DNA of 64,000 nucleotides, taken from the NCBI GenBank assembly GCA_002722095.1, contig PBKG01000002.1, positions 75,104-139,103 on the forward strand, written 5' to 3'. The notes under the pieces are model-generated. The model had not been told where the DNA came from and ran no database searches. It was given only the letters and a program-made list of their open reading frames with translations. This DNA comes from Rhodospirillaceae bacterium. GTDB lineage: Bacteria > Pseudomonadota > Alphaproteobacteria > UBA8366. This document shows, piece after piece, positions 19,947 to 28,386 of the stretch. Each line of letters begins with the position of its first letter. Position 1 is the first letter of the stretch. Both the position numbers and the translations under genes were made by a program.

Positions 19947-21022
19947 TGCAAGATGTGCGGGTCGAAAAACTGGTCAAACGGTTTGGTGAGGTTACAGCCG
20001 TTGACGGCGTATCTTTCGAAGTTCCGAAAGGAAAACTGTTGACGCTTCTAGGGCCGAGCGGCTGCGGCAAGACCACGACATTGAATATGATCGCGGGATT
20101 TGAAGACCCGAACGATGGCGATGTTTACGTCGGCGATCGGCTGATCTCCAGCGCCGCGCAAGGCGTTCTCGTGCCAGCGCATCAGCGCAATCTGGGCATG
20201 GTTTTCCAGTCCTACGGTCTTTGGCCGCATCTGAAGGTCCGCGAAAACGTTGCCTTCGGTCTGCGGATGCGGAAGGTCCAAAAGGGAAATATAGACAGCG
20301 CGGTTTCCCGCGCGCTTGAACTGGTTCGGCTTGGTGGTATGGAGGATCGGTATCCGTCTCAACTTTCCGGAGGTCAGCAGCAACGGGTCGCCTTCGCGAG
20401 GGCCCTGGTCTACGAGCCCGACGTACTGCTGCTTGATGAGCCGCTCTCCAACCTGGATGCGGCACTGCGTGAGGAAATGCGCCTCGAATTAAAAGAACTG
20501 CAGACCGAAACGGGAATTACTACCATTTTCGTCACCCACGATCAGGTCGAGGCAATGGTGATGAGCGACATTATCGTGGTGATGAACGAGGGCCGGATCG
20601 AACAGATGGGCGGGCCACGCGAGATCTATCAGGATCCGTCGAACCGCTTCGTCACCGGATTTGTGGGCATCTCGAATTTCCTCGATGCGACAGTCAGCGA
20701 CAACTCTGGCGCGCTCACTGCCGTCAAGGTCGGTGAGGAAACGCTGCTATGCAAAGGCGGCGGTTTGGCCCCGGGTACCGAATTGCTGCTGTCGATACGT
20801 CCCGAAGATTGGGTCGCAAGCCTGGAGCCACCGTCGAAGGATGCGGCGAATACCCTTACCTGTACCGTCGACAAGGCGGTTTATATGGGTGGCGTATTGG
20901 AGCTTTGGTTGGAAACCTCGGGTCAGCAGCTTCGCGTCCACGGCCATCGATTGCCGATGCTGGAAAATGGAGCGACTGTTTACGTTTCCGTCGAGCCCGA
21001 TCTTATCAAGACCATCGTTTAG
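19946..21022 (+). CDS. ABC transporter ATP-binding protein
   Basis: 358 residues from the ATG at 19946; a longer open frame upstream overlaps the permease and is rejected. Walker A GPSGCGKTT, signature LSGGQQQR, Walker B VLLLDEPLSNLD and the H-loop TIFVTHDQVEAMVMS are intact. A C-terminal TOBE-like region (~240-358) matches PotA/FbpC-type importers. It energises the permease just upstream. The asparaginase-family gene follows 14 bases later, so the operon probably continues. Confidence 0.95.
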   Translation: MQDVRVEKLVKRFGEVTAVDGVSFEVPKGKLLTLLGPSGCGKTTTLNMIAGFEDPNDGDVYVGDRLISSAAQGVLVPAHQRNLGMVFQSYGLWPHLKVRENVAFGLRMRKVQKGNIDSAVSRALELVRLGGMEDRYPSQLSGGQQQRVAFARALVYEPDVLLLDEPLSNLDAALREEMRLELKELQTETGITTIFVTHDQVEAMVMSDIIVVMNEGRIEQMGGPREIYQDPSNRFVTGFVGISNFLDATVSDNSGALTAVKVGEETLLCKGGGLAPGTELLLSIRPEDWVASLEPPSKDAANTLTCTVDKAVYMGGVLELWLETSGQQLRVHGHRLPMLENGATVYVSVEPDLIKTIV

Positions 21023-21036
21023 CGGAGATCGGCGCA

Positions 21037-22048
21037 ATGGCGAAACCGGTCGTTTATGTGATCGCCACCGGCGGGACGATAGCCTCGAATTATTTGGCCT
21101 CCGACGGCAAGCTGGTGGCACCTGCTAGCGCGGACGACCTGGTCGCCACCGTTCCCGAGCTGACGGAAATAGCCGGCAATAAGGTCCGTCCAGCATTCGA
21201 ATATCACGAGCGATCTTCTGGATGCGGCGACGGTGGTGGAACTCGGTAGGTTGGTCCGCAAACTTCTAGCCGAAGAGGACGTCGTCGGTGCGGTTATAAC
21301 CCATGGCACCGCGACGTTAGAGGAAACCGCCTATTTCCTAGATTTGACGCTGGATCAGGAAAAGCCGGTGGTTCTGACCGGCGCGATGCGAAACTTGTCC
21401 GAGCCCGATGCGGACGGCCCGCGCAATATTCTCTATAGCGTCATGACAGCCGCCCACCCGGAATCCCGAAATCGAGGTGTCATGGTGTGTTTCAACGGCG
21501 AAATCCACTCGGCCCGAGATGCGATCAAGATCAACTCCATGCAGGTAAATGCGTATGCCTCCCGCGATGGCGGCGCGCTCGGGGCGGTAACGAAGGACGG
21601 TTTGATTTATTTCGCCCGTCCCGAACGGCGAATCCATATCGACGTCGACGATATGAAGGAAAACGTTCAGTTGATAACGCTGGTCCAAGGCGCGAACGAC
21701 CTGTTGGTGCGCGCCTGCATTGCCGACGAGGTCGATGGAATGGTGATCGAGGGCATCGGTGCCGGCAATGTGAACATTCCTTATTTCAAGGCCATTTGCG
21801 ACGCGCTGGATGAGGGCATTCCGGTTGTTGTCGGGCATCGAATGTTCGGCGGCATGCCGTTTTTCAACAAGGGGCACGAAGGATCGTTCAGAAGCATGAT
21901 CGAGCGGGGCGCCATCTCAGCCGGTTATCTCAGCGGTATCAAAGCGCGTGTCCTGTTGATGGTTGCGCTCGCTCATACCCAGGATCAAACACGTCTCAGG
22001 GAAATTTTCGCCAAAGTTGCCGCGCCGACGCGGCCGGGTACTAATTAG
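21037..22048 (+). pseudogene. Asparaginase-family gene broken by a +1 frameshift
   Basis: The first frame starts at the ATG 21037 (after GCGGAGATC) and reads KPVVYVIATGGTIASNY, the first catalytic-Thr motif of L-asparaginases, then stops at 21249. Homology continues in the next frame from about 21200 (FNITSDLLDAATVVELGR if one base is skipped) through AVITHGTATLEETAYFLDL, the second Thr/Asp motif, to 22048. One extra base near 21195-21210 explains the break. Together the parts give a full-length ~337-residue protein, presumably secreted or cytoplasmic amide hydrolase. It could be a real pseudogene or a sequencing error; the rest is well conserved, which favours recent damage or error. Confidence 0.85.
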
Positions 22049-22080
22049 CCCCGCGCAATCGGACTCGATACGGAAAACCC

Positions 22081-23322
22081 ATGACCGCCAATCGCGACTT
22101 CTCCTTCGTTACCGTCGGTCAATCGCTGATCAAGCGCGACCTCAGGAGTTATGAGAATCCCGCGTTTTGGGAATGCGTCGAAATTCTGCGCGCGGGCGAT
22201 GTGTCGTTCACTAATCTCGAAGCGACCATCAAGGGCGCCCACGGGGGCTGGCCGACCAAGGCCACCTATGTGGGCACCGCCGAGGCGCTGGTGCTGGATA
22301 ATTTGAAAGAGTTCGGCTTCGACATGCTGTCGCTGGCCAACAATCACGCCTTCGATCTCGGCCCGCCCGGCGTACTCTCGACGATGGAAGAAACGGCGGC
22401 ACGGGGCTTCTGCTTTGCCGGCCTCGGGCGCGATCTCTCCCATGCGGCCGAACCGGGGTTCGGCGAGCTGGAAATGGGTAAGGTGGCGCTGGTCGCCATC
22501 GATGCGGGCCCGTGCCCGCCCTATTGCCATGCCAAGGATGCGGACGAAAAAGTGGCGGCCCGGCCCGGGCTCAACTTTCTCCGTGTCGCCAGCGAGATCA
22601 CCCTGTTGCCGGAGCAATATGCGGCGATGCGCGGCATTCACGACGAACTTGGCCACCAGCGCCTATGGACGAACCGGCGCACGGGCGGGCCCTCGCGCCA
22701 TGGGGGGCTCTATGACGATTACGTGGACTTTTACGGCGTCCGGTTGGCCGAAGGCGACGGACACCATCTGCGGGGCGTGATCGACGAGGATGATTTGGCG
22801 CGGATCGAGGCCAGCATCGAAAAGGCGCGCGCGGCGGCGGATTTCGTCGTCGTTTATCTCCACCACCATCACTGGGAAGCGGAATGGGAAGACGTGCCCG
22901 ATTGGCACCGGCGCTTCGCCCATGCGTGCATCGATGCGGGCGCGCACGCCTATGTCAGCCATGGGGTGCCGATCCTGCTCGGCCTCGAAATCTATAAAAA
23001 AGCGCCGATTTTCTACAGTCTCGGAAATTTTATCTTCCATTCCTTCGCGCCCACCGGCTGGTTCCACGACGATGTCTGGTGCAGCGTCATCGCGAGCTGC
23101 GATTTTGCCGCCGACGGCGTGCTGAAGGGGGTGCGGATCGATCCCATCGCCATCGGCGGCTCGGAGGCCTTGGCGGCGGGGGATTTCGAGCATCGCGAGG
23201 CGCCGCATCTCGCCCGCGACGATAAGGGGACCGAAACCCTCGAGCGCTATAAGAGAGTTTCAGCGGAATTCGGCACCGATATTGTAATTGCCGACTATGC
23301 GGGAACGGTCACTGTCGCCTGA
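22081..23322 (+). CDS. CapA-family protein (metallophosphatase-like)
   Basis: 413 residues of the poly-gamma-glutamate CapA fold, a calcineurin-like metallophosphoesterase variant. Conserved stretches are DVSFTNLEATIKG, MLSLANNHAFDLGPPG, VVYLHHHHWEAEWEDVPDWH, AYVSHGVPILLGLEIY and YSLGNFIFHSF. No capB or capC lies nearby, so polyglutamate synthesis is unlikely; in catabolic clusters such proteins probably act as hydrolases. It starts 32 bases after the asparaginase gene. From here codon use shifts to higher G+C than the preceding genes. Confidence 0.85.
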   Translation: MTANRDFSFVTVGQSLIKRDLRSYENPAFWECVEILRAGDVSFTNLEATIKGAHGGWPTKATYVGTAEALVLDNLKEFGFDMLSLANNHAFDLGPPGVLSTMEETAARGFCFAGLGRDLSHAAEPGFGELEMGKVALVAIDAGPCPPYCHAKDADEKVAARPGLNFLRVASEITLLPEQYAAMRGIHDELGHQRLWTNRRTGGPSRHGGLYDDYVDFYGVRLAEGDGHHLRGVIDEDDLARIEASIEKARAAADFVVVYLHHHHWEAEWEDVPDWHRRFAHACIDAGAHAYVSHGVPILLGLEIYKKAPIFYSLGNFIFHSFAPTGWFHDDVWCSVIASCDFAADGVLKGVRIDPIAIGGSEALAAGDFEHREAPHLARDDKGTETLERYKRVSAEFGTDIVIADYAGTVTVA

Positions 23323-23389
23323 GCCCGTATTGACGGTTTATCCCATCTGTCGGATAGAAGATGCGTCTTAATCAATCGGATGACGCGAC

Positions 23390-24565
23390 ATGGCGGGGCC
23401 GCTCGACGGCATAAAAGTCTTGGATTTGAGCTCGGTGGTGCTGGGGCCGCTGGCGACCCAGATTCTGGGTGATCTCGGTGCCGACGTGATCAAGGTCGAG
23501 GGGCCGGCAGGCGATCCGATCCGCTATACGGGCCCGGCCCGGTCGAAGGATATGGCGGCGCTTTTCCTCGCCATCAACCGCAACAAGCGCTCGGTCGTGC
23601 TCGACCTCAAAACCGAAGCGGCGCGGGACGCGGTTTGGAAGCTCGTGGATCAATCCGATGTCTTTATCCATTCGATCCGCCCCCAAGCGATCGAGCGGCT
23701 CGGCTTCGGCTATGAGGCGGTGCTCGAACGCAACCCGAAGATCGTCTATGCAGGCATTCACGGCTACCGCTCCGGCGGGCCCTACGAGGGCCAACCGGCC
23801 TATGACGACGTGATCCAGGGCCAGAGCGGCGCGTCGGACCTGATGCATCGGCTGACCGGCGAAATGCGCTACTTCCCGACCATCATGGCGGACAAGACCT
23901 GCGCCCAGATCGCCGCCTACGCGGTGCTCGCCGCCCTGGTGTCTCGCGAACGCACCGGCAAGGGCCAGTTCGTCGAAATTCCCATGTTCGAAAGCATGGT
24001 CGCCTTCAACATGATCGAGCATCTTTATGGGCATAGCTTCACCCCGCCGGTGGACGATATCGGCTATCCCCGGGTGCTTGCTCCGTGGCGCCGGCCCTAC
24101 AAGACCAAAGACGGTCATATCGCCATGCTCGCCTACACCGATCCCCATTGGCGCGCTTTTTGGGATGCGGTAGGCCGGCCCGAACTCAAGGACGATCCGC
24201 GCTTCGAAAGCCTGGCCACCCGGAGCGACAATGTGGCCGAGCTCTACAAGCTCGCCGGCGACAGCCTGATGGACAAGACCACCGACGAATGGATCGAGGT
24301 GTTCAGCGAGTTGGAAGTGCCGGCGGCGAAAATTGCCGGTCTTGCCGATCTGCTCGACGATCCGCAATTGGCCTCCAGCGATTTCTTCGTCCGCGCTGAG
24401 CATCCGAGCGAGGGCGAAATCATGATGCCCGATTTGCCGGTCCGCTTTAGCGAGACCGAAACCGAGATTAGGCGGTTGCAACCGAAACTCGGCGAGCATT
24501 CGCGAGAGATTTTAGAAGAGGTCGGGCTCGACGCCGCGGCCATAGACGAATTGATAGAAAAGTAG
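23390..24565 (+). CDS. CaiB/BaiF-family CoA-transferase
   Basis: 391 residues of class-III CoA-transferase. Features: PLDGIKVLDLSSVVLGPLAT at the N-terminus, GADVIKVEGPAGDPIRYTG, AINRNKRSVVLDLKTEAARD, and YDDVIQGQSGASDLMHR ahead of the likely catalytic Asp in MADKTCAQIAAYAV. It moves CoA between acyl-CoA and a free carboxylate. MaoC, SDR and BadI-like genes follow with gaps of 4-10 bases, so it likely activates the acid that the operon degrades. Confidence 0.92.
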   Translation: MAGPLDGIKVLDLSSVVLGPLATQILGDLGADVIKVEGPAGDPIRYTGPARSKDMAALFLAINRNKRSVVLDLKTEAARDAVWKLVDQSDVFIHSIRPQAIERLGFGYEAVLERNPKIVYAGIHGYRSGGPYEGQPAYDDVIQGQSGASDLMHRLTGEMRYFPTIMADKTCAQIAAYAVLAALVSRERTGKGQFVEIPMFESMVAFNMIEHLYGHSFTPPVDDIGYPRVLAPWRRPYKTKDGHIAMLAYTDPHWRAFWDAVGRPELKDDPRFESLATRSDNVAELYKLAGDSLMDKTTDEWIEVFSELEVPAAKIAGLADLLDDPQLASSDFFVRAEHPSEGEIMMPDLPVRFSETETEIRRLQPKLGEHSREILEEVGLDAAAIDELIEK

Positions 24566-24574
24566 GGGAGACCC

Positions 24575-25060
24575 ATGAGCGACAACAGCGAACCTAAAAC
24601 GGTCGGAATCGGCTTCTATTGGGACGATCTCAAGGAAGGCGACACCTTCAAGACCTTGAATCGCACGATCACCGAGACCGATATCGTCAACTTCATCAGC
24701 GTGACCGGCATGCTGGAGACGATCTTTACCGATCTGTCTTTCTCCGAGCATCACGGCGCCATTCAGGGCCGGGTCGTCCCCGCCGCGCTGAGCTACACCA
24801 TTATCGAAGGACTGCTTTGCCAATCGACCATGCAGACCACCGGCCTGGCCTTGCTCGAAGTGACCAAGAAGGTGAAAGCGCCGGTGTTCGCGGGCGATAC
24901 GGTCCATGGCGTGGTGAATGTGGAAAGCTCCCGGGAAACCTCGAAGGGCGGGCGCGGCATCGTCATCACCAACAACGATATCGTCAATCAAAAGGGCGAG
25001 ACGGTGATCACCTATCGCGCGGTGCGCATGATGGCGGGCCGGCCCAAAGACGGAGAATAG
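24575..25060 (+). CDS. MaoC-like hotdog dehydratase
   Basis: 161 residues with a single hotdog domain. The segment ETDIVNFISVTGMLETIFTD and the HHGAIQGRVVPAALSYTIIEGLL region match MaoC dehydratases; the hydratase-2 Asp/His motif is only partly recognisable. It is expected to hydrate a 2-enoyl-CoA to a 3-hydroxyacyl-CoA. It lies 9 bases after the CoA-transferase gene and 4 bases before the SDR gene, a position fitting a beta-oxidation-like step. Confidence 0.85.
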   Translation: MSDNSEPKTVGIGFYWDDLKEGDTFKTLNRTITETDIVNFISVTGMLETIFTDLSFSEHHGAIQGRVVPAALSYTIIEGLLCQSTMQTTGLALLEVTKKVKAPVFAGDTVHGVVNVESSRETSKGGRGIVITNNDIVNQKGETVITYRAVRMMAGRPKDGE

Positions 25061-25064
25061 CGAT

Positions 25065-25832
25065 ATGCGGGGACTGACAGACAAGGTGGCGATCGTTACC
25101 GGCGCCGCGTCGGGCATCGGCAAGGCAATTGCCGGGCGCCTCGGCGAAGAAGGCTGCAAGACGGTGATCCTCGACCTCAACAAGGAGGGCGCCGAAGCCA
25201 CCGCAGCGGACATTCAAGCCGCCGGCGGCACCGCCTTTGCCTATGAGACCGACATCACCGACCGCGACAGCGTCTCCGCCTCGGTCGATCAGGCGGAGAA
25301 AGACGCAGGACCCATCGGTATCCTCGTCAACAATGCGGGCTGGGATATTCCCATGGGCTTTTTGGAGACCGACCGCGAATTCTGGGACAAGGTGATCGGC
25401 ATCAATCTTTACGGGCCGCTCAACATGCATCACGTGGTGTTGCCGAAGATGATCGAAAACGGCGGCGGGCGCGTGGTCAACATCTCTTCCGATGCGGGGC
25501 GCGTGGGTTCCTCTGGCGAGGCGGTCTACTCCGCCTGCAAGGGCGGCATCATTGCCTTTACCCGCACGCTGGCCCGGGAACATTCGCGCCATAACATCCA
25601 GCTGAACACGGTTTGCCCGGGCCCCACCGACACGCCGCTGTTCGACGATTTCAAGGCGCACTCGCCGAACGGGGCCAAGATCGCCGAAGGGCTCGCCCGC
25701 GCGATCCCGGCCCGGCGTTTGGGCGAGCCGGCGGATTATCCGGGTATCGTCTCCTTCCTTGCGAGCGAAGACGCGGCATATATCACAGGACAAGTCATTT
25801 CCGTCTCCGGCGGACTGACCATGAGCGGATAG
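25065..25832 (+). CDS. badH: BadH-like short-chain dehydrogenase
   Basis: 255 residues of classical SDR: cofactor motif TGAASGIGKAIA, NNAGWDI, and catalytic Ser-Tyr-Lys in SSDAGRVGSSGEAVYSACKGG. The NNAGWDI motif, this active-site context and the terminal GQVISVSGGLTMSG closely follow Rhodopseudomonas palustris BadH, which oxidises 2-hydroxycyclohexane-1-carboxyl-CoA to the 2-keto compound. The BadI-like gene directly downstream supports this. Exact substrate remains inference, since SDRs are diverse. Confidence 0.75.
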   Translation: MRGLTDKVAIVTGAASGIGKAIAGRLGEEGCKTVILDLNKEGAEATAADIQAAGGTAFAYETDITDRDSVSASVDQAEKDAGPIGILVNNAGWDIPMGFLETDREFWDKVIGINLYGPLNMHHVVLPKMIENGGGRVVNISSDAGRVGSSGEAVYSACKGGIIAFTRTLAREHSRHNIQLNTVCPGPTDTPLFDDFKAHSPNGAKIAEGLARAIPARRLGEPADYPGIVSFLASEDAAYITGQVISVSGGLTMSG

Positions 25833-25841
25833 GACATAAAA

Positions 25842-26639
25842 ATGAGCGACTACGAAGATCTGATTTACGAAGAAAAGAACGGGGTGGCCAAGATCACCAT
25901 CAACCGCCCGGACAAGATGAACGCCTTCCGGGCTGAGACCTGCGAGGAGCTGCTCCACGCGTTGAACCGCGCCGGCTGGAACAAGGAAATCGGCGTCGTC
26001 GTCTTAGGCGGGGCCGGCGACCGGGCTTTCTGCACCGGCGGCGATCAGTCCGCCCACGGCGAAGGCGAGGATGCGGGCTATGGCGGCCGCGGCACCATCG
26101 GTTTGCCGGTCGAGGATGTGCAAAGCATCATCCGCGATATTCCGAAGCCGGTGATCTGCCGCGTTCAAGGTTATGCCATCGGCGGCGGCAACGTGCTGGC
26201 GACGCTCTGCGACTTCACCATCGCGTCCGACAAGGCGATCTTCGGCCAGGTCGGCCCCAAGGTGGGTAGCGTTGACCCCGGCTGGGGCACGGCCTATCTC
26301 GCCCGCATCGTCGGCGAAAAGAAGGCCCGCGAAATCTGGTATCTCTGCCGGCGCTATTCGGCGGATGAGGCCGAGCGCATGGGCCTCGTCAATTGCGTCG
26401 TCCCGCACGATCAGCTCGACGAGGAAATCGACAAATGGTGCGAAGAGATCATGGCCAAAAGCCCGACCGCACTCGCCATCGCCAAGCGCTCGTTCAATGC
26501 CGACAGCGAAAACATCCGCGCCATCGGCAGCTTCGGCTTCGAAGCGCTGAAGCTTTATTACGACACGGACGAGGCGAAAGAGGGCGTCAACGCGTTCCTA
26601 GAGAAACGCCCGCCCGATTTTCGGAAGTATCAGAAGTAG
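25842..26639 (+). CDS. badI: BadI-like 2-ketocyclohexanecarboxyl-CoA hydrolase
   Basis: 265 residues, crotonase fold. Sequence follows R. palustris BadI closely: YEEKNGVAKITINRPDKMNAF, GAGDRAFCTGGDQS, QGYAIGGGNVLATLCDFTIA, FGQVGPKVGSVDPGWGTA, KAREIWYLCRRYS and YDTDEAKEGVNAFLEKR. BadI cleaves the ring of 2-ketocyclohexanecarboxyl-CoA hydrolytically to pimelyl-CoA. It also resembles MenB, but a menaquinone role is unlikely given the badH-like partner. It is the last plus-strand gene here; the next gene converges 4 bases later. Confidence 0.85.
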   Translation: MSDYEDLIYEEKNGVAKITINRPDKMNAFRAETCEELLHALNRAGWNKEIGVVVLGGAGDRAFCTGGDQSAHGEGEDAGYGGRGTIGLPVEDVQSIIRDIPKPVICRVQGYAIGGGNVLATLCDFTIASDKAIFGQVGPKVGSVDPGWGTAYLARIVGEKKAREIWYLCRRYSADEAERMGLVNCVVPHDQLDEEIDKWCEEIMAKSPTALAIAKRSFNADSENIRAIGSFGFEALKLYYDTDEAKEGVNAFLEKRPPDFRKYQK

Positions 26640-26643
26640 GGGG

Positions 26644-27678
26644 CTAAACCCCATAAACCCCGACCGCGGTGTCGTGAAACAGCGCGGTTTTCTCCGATTC
26701 CGAATAGTCCGCGGCGATGCGCTTGAAGCTGTTCCACAGCACGCCGTAGCTGCAGCTCATCTTGTCGACGGGGAAGTTTGACTCGAACATGCACCGCTCG
26801 GTGCCGAAGACCTCGATGGCGTGGTCGTGCCAGCGGCGGGTGGCGGCGGTGAGTTCTTCGCTGGTGGGCGGTTTTTCGCGCTCGTGCCAGCCATAGCCGT
26901 TAACCTCCATCTGGATGCCGCCGAGCTTGGCGTAGACGTTCTCGCATTTGGCAAGCTCGGCCATGTCGCCGCGCCAGACCTCGAAGATTTCGTCCTGCTT
27001 GCCCGTATAGGCGCCGATGCCGATCGGCCCGCCATGGTGGTTGAGGACCATCTTCGTGTCCGGGAAGGCGCGGGCGAGGTCGGCGACCTCGAGAATATGG
27101 GTGTGGTAGCACCAGGCCTCGAAGACCAGGTTACGCGCCGCCAGTTCGGCGAAGCCCTCGCGAAAATCCGCTTCGCCGAATTGATGTTCGGTCGGCCCGC
27201 AGGGTGCGGTGCGGATGTCGTCATAGGCGCTCCAGGTAGCCGAGAAGCGAATGCCCTTGAAGCGCCCGTCGCCGCCTTTGGACCCGCCGCCGGCGGCGAT
27301 TTGCGCGTCCAGCACGTCGCCGGCCGCCTTGCCGAGCCGCAAATCCGCATAGCCCATGATGCCGGCGCATATTTTGGTCGGCCCGTAAAAGCCGCTTGCC
27401 GCCATCGCCGCCTGGCCGTTGGCGAACTCCACCTCGCCGACGGGCTTCATCGCCTCAGGCCCATCCGCCCGGTACATGGCGTTACATTCGATATAGACCG
27501 AAGAGACGATGTTGTGGCCGCTGGCCTTAATGTCGGCGGCGAATTTGGGCACGTAATATTCCGCCTCCGTATTGGGCCGGCGGATGAAGAGATGGTGGTG
27601 CGGGTCGCAGATGGGGCGCTCGGGCTCGAGCGCGTCTTCCGGCACCTGGTTTAGCCAGTCGTTATTGTCAGCGGGCAT
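26644..27678 (-). CDS. Amidohydrolase-family (PDC-lactonase-like) metal hydrolase
   Basis: 344 residues, TIM-barrel amidohydrolase. ICDPHHHLFIR near the N-terminus holds the metal-binding HxH-type site, VLNHHGGPIG supplies further ligands, and FESNFPVDK near the C-terminus carries the metal-binding Asp. This arrangement matches the 2-pyrone-4,6-dicarboxylate-lactonase / fucono-lactonase branch, which opens lactones or cleaves C-C bonds. An AGGAGG site precedes the ATG. The AhpD-like gene lies 12 bases upstream, and the selenoprotein gene further upstream, all on the minus strand and probably one operon. Confidence 0.88.
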   Translation of the reverse strand: MPADNNDWLNQVPEDALEPERPICDPHHHLFIRRPNTEAEYYVPKFAADIKASGHNIVSSVYIECNAMYRADGPEAMKPVGEVEFANGQAAMAASGFYGPTKICAGIMGYADLRLGKAAGDVLDAQIAAGGGSKGGDGRFKGIRFSATWSAYDDIRTAPCGPTEHQFGEADFREGFAELAARNLVFEAWCYHTHILEVADLARAFPDTKMVLNHHGGPIGIGAYTGKQDEIFEVWRGDMAELAKCENVYAKLGGIQMEVNGYGWHEREKPPTSEELTAATRRWHDHAIEVFGTERCMFESNFPVDKMSCSYGVLWNSFKRIAADYSESEKTALFHDTAVGVYGV

Positions 27679-27690
27679 CGGTCCCTCCTG

Positions 27691-28290
27691 TTAGTCCAAT
27701 GCGGCGGCGACTTTTTCCGCCGTCTCCATGGCGCCGTCTTCCAGCGGCACACGCATCCCATCGTTAAACTTGTTGAATACACCCATGGCGCAGGTGACGA
27801 GCGCGATCTCGACCCGCTCTTGCGGGGAGAATTCGGCGCAGAAGCGCTCGCACAGATCGTCGGGGATATTGGCGGAATCCCGGGTCAGCGCGGCGGCAAA
27901 GCTAAGGGCGGTGCGTTCGCGGTCATTGAAGGCGGGGTGAGTTTCGAAGGCATGGGCGTTATCGATCTTTTCCCGTTCGAGGCCCAGCTTTTCGAGGGCT
28001 TTGACCTGATGGGTCGAGCAATAGATGCAGGCGTTGAGATTGGGCACCACGAGGCGGATCAGCAAGGCAAACTCCTTGCCGAGGGAGCCGCCGGCGGTGG
28101 CGATGGCGAAGAAATCCCGCGTCGACGCGGCCATATCGCCGCCATGGGCCATGGCCTTGGTGCTGTTGGAGAGGCGCCCCGTCCGCGCCACCGCTTCCTC
28201 GGCAATCTCCCGATAGGCCGGTGAAAAATCTTCCATTTCCACCATCGGCAACAGGCACTCGCGGGTGGCGAAATTTTCGAACCGTGACAT
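27691..28290 (-). CDS. AhpD-fold / carboxymuconolactone decarboxylase-family protein
   Basis: 199 residues. The core motif NACIYCSTHQVKALEKLG gives a CxxC plus His, the redox-active AhpD arrangement, so a thiol-disulfide or peroxidase-adaptor role is more likely than decarboxylation. Such proteins often serve catabolic operons in an undefined way. An AAGGA site precedes the ATG. It lies 12 bases ahead of the amidohydrolase gene, and the selenoprotein gene ends about 97 bases upstream. Confidence 0.85.
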   Translation of the reverse strand: MSRFENFATRECLLPMVEMEDFSPAYREIAEEAVARTGRLSNSTKAMAHGGDMAASTRDFFAIATAGGSLGKEFALLIRLVVPNLNACIYCSTHQVKALEKLGLEREKIDNAHAFETHPAFNDRERTALSFAAALTRDSANIPDDLCERFCAEFSPQERVEIALVTCAMGVFNKFNDGMRVPLEDGAMETAEKVAAALD

Positions 28291-28386
28291 GGCGTGTCCT
28301 TCCCCTGAAATTTTGGCAAGAGATTAGCGGAAATTTCAGATTAGGCCCATTGAGGTGGGGCAGGAGGCGTACGGTGGGGGAGGGGA

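Noticed and set aside
23372..24499. Long open frame on the minus strand opposite the CaiB gene
   Set aside because: Antisense shadow in high-G+C sequence; the CaiB frame has clear family motifs on the plus strand.
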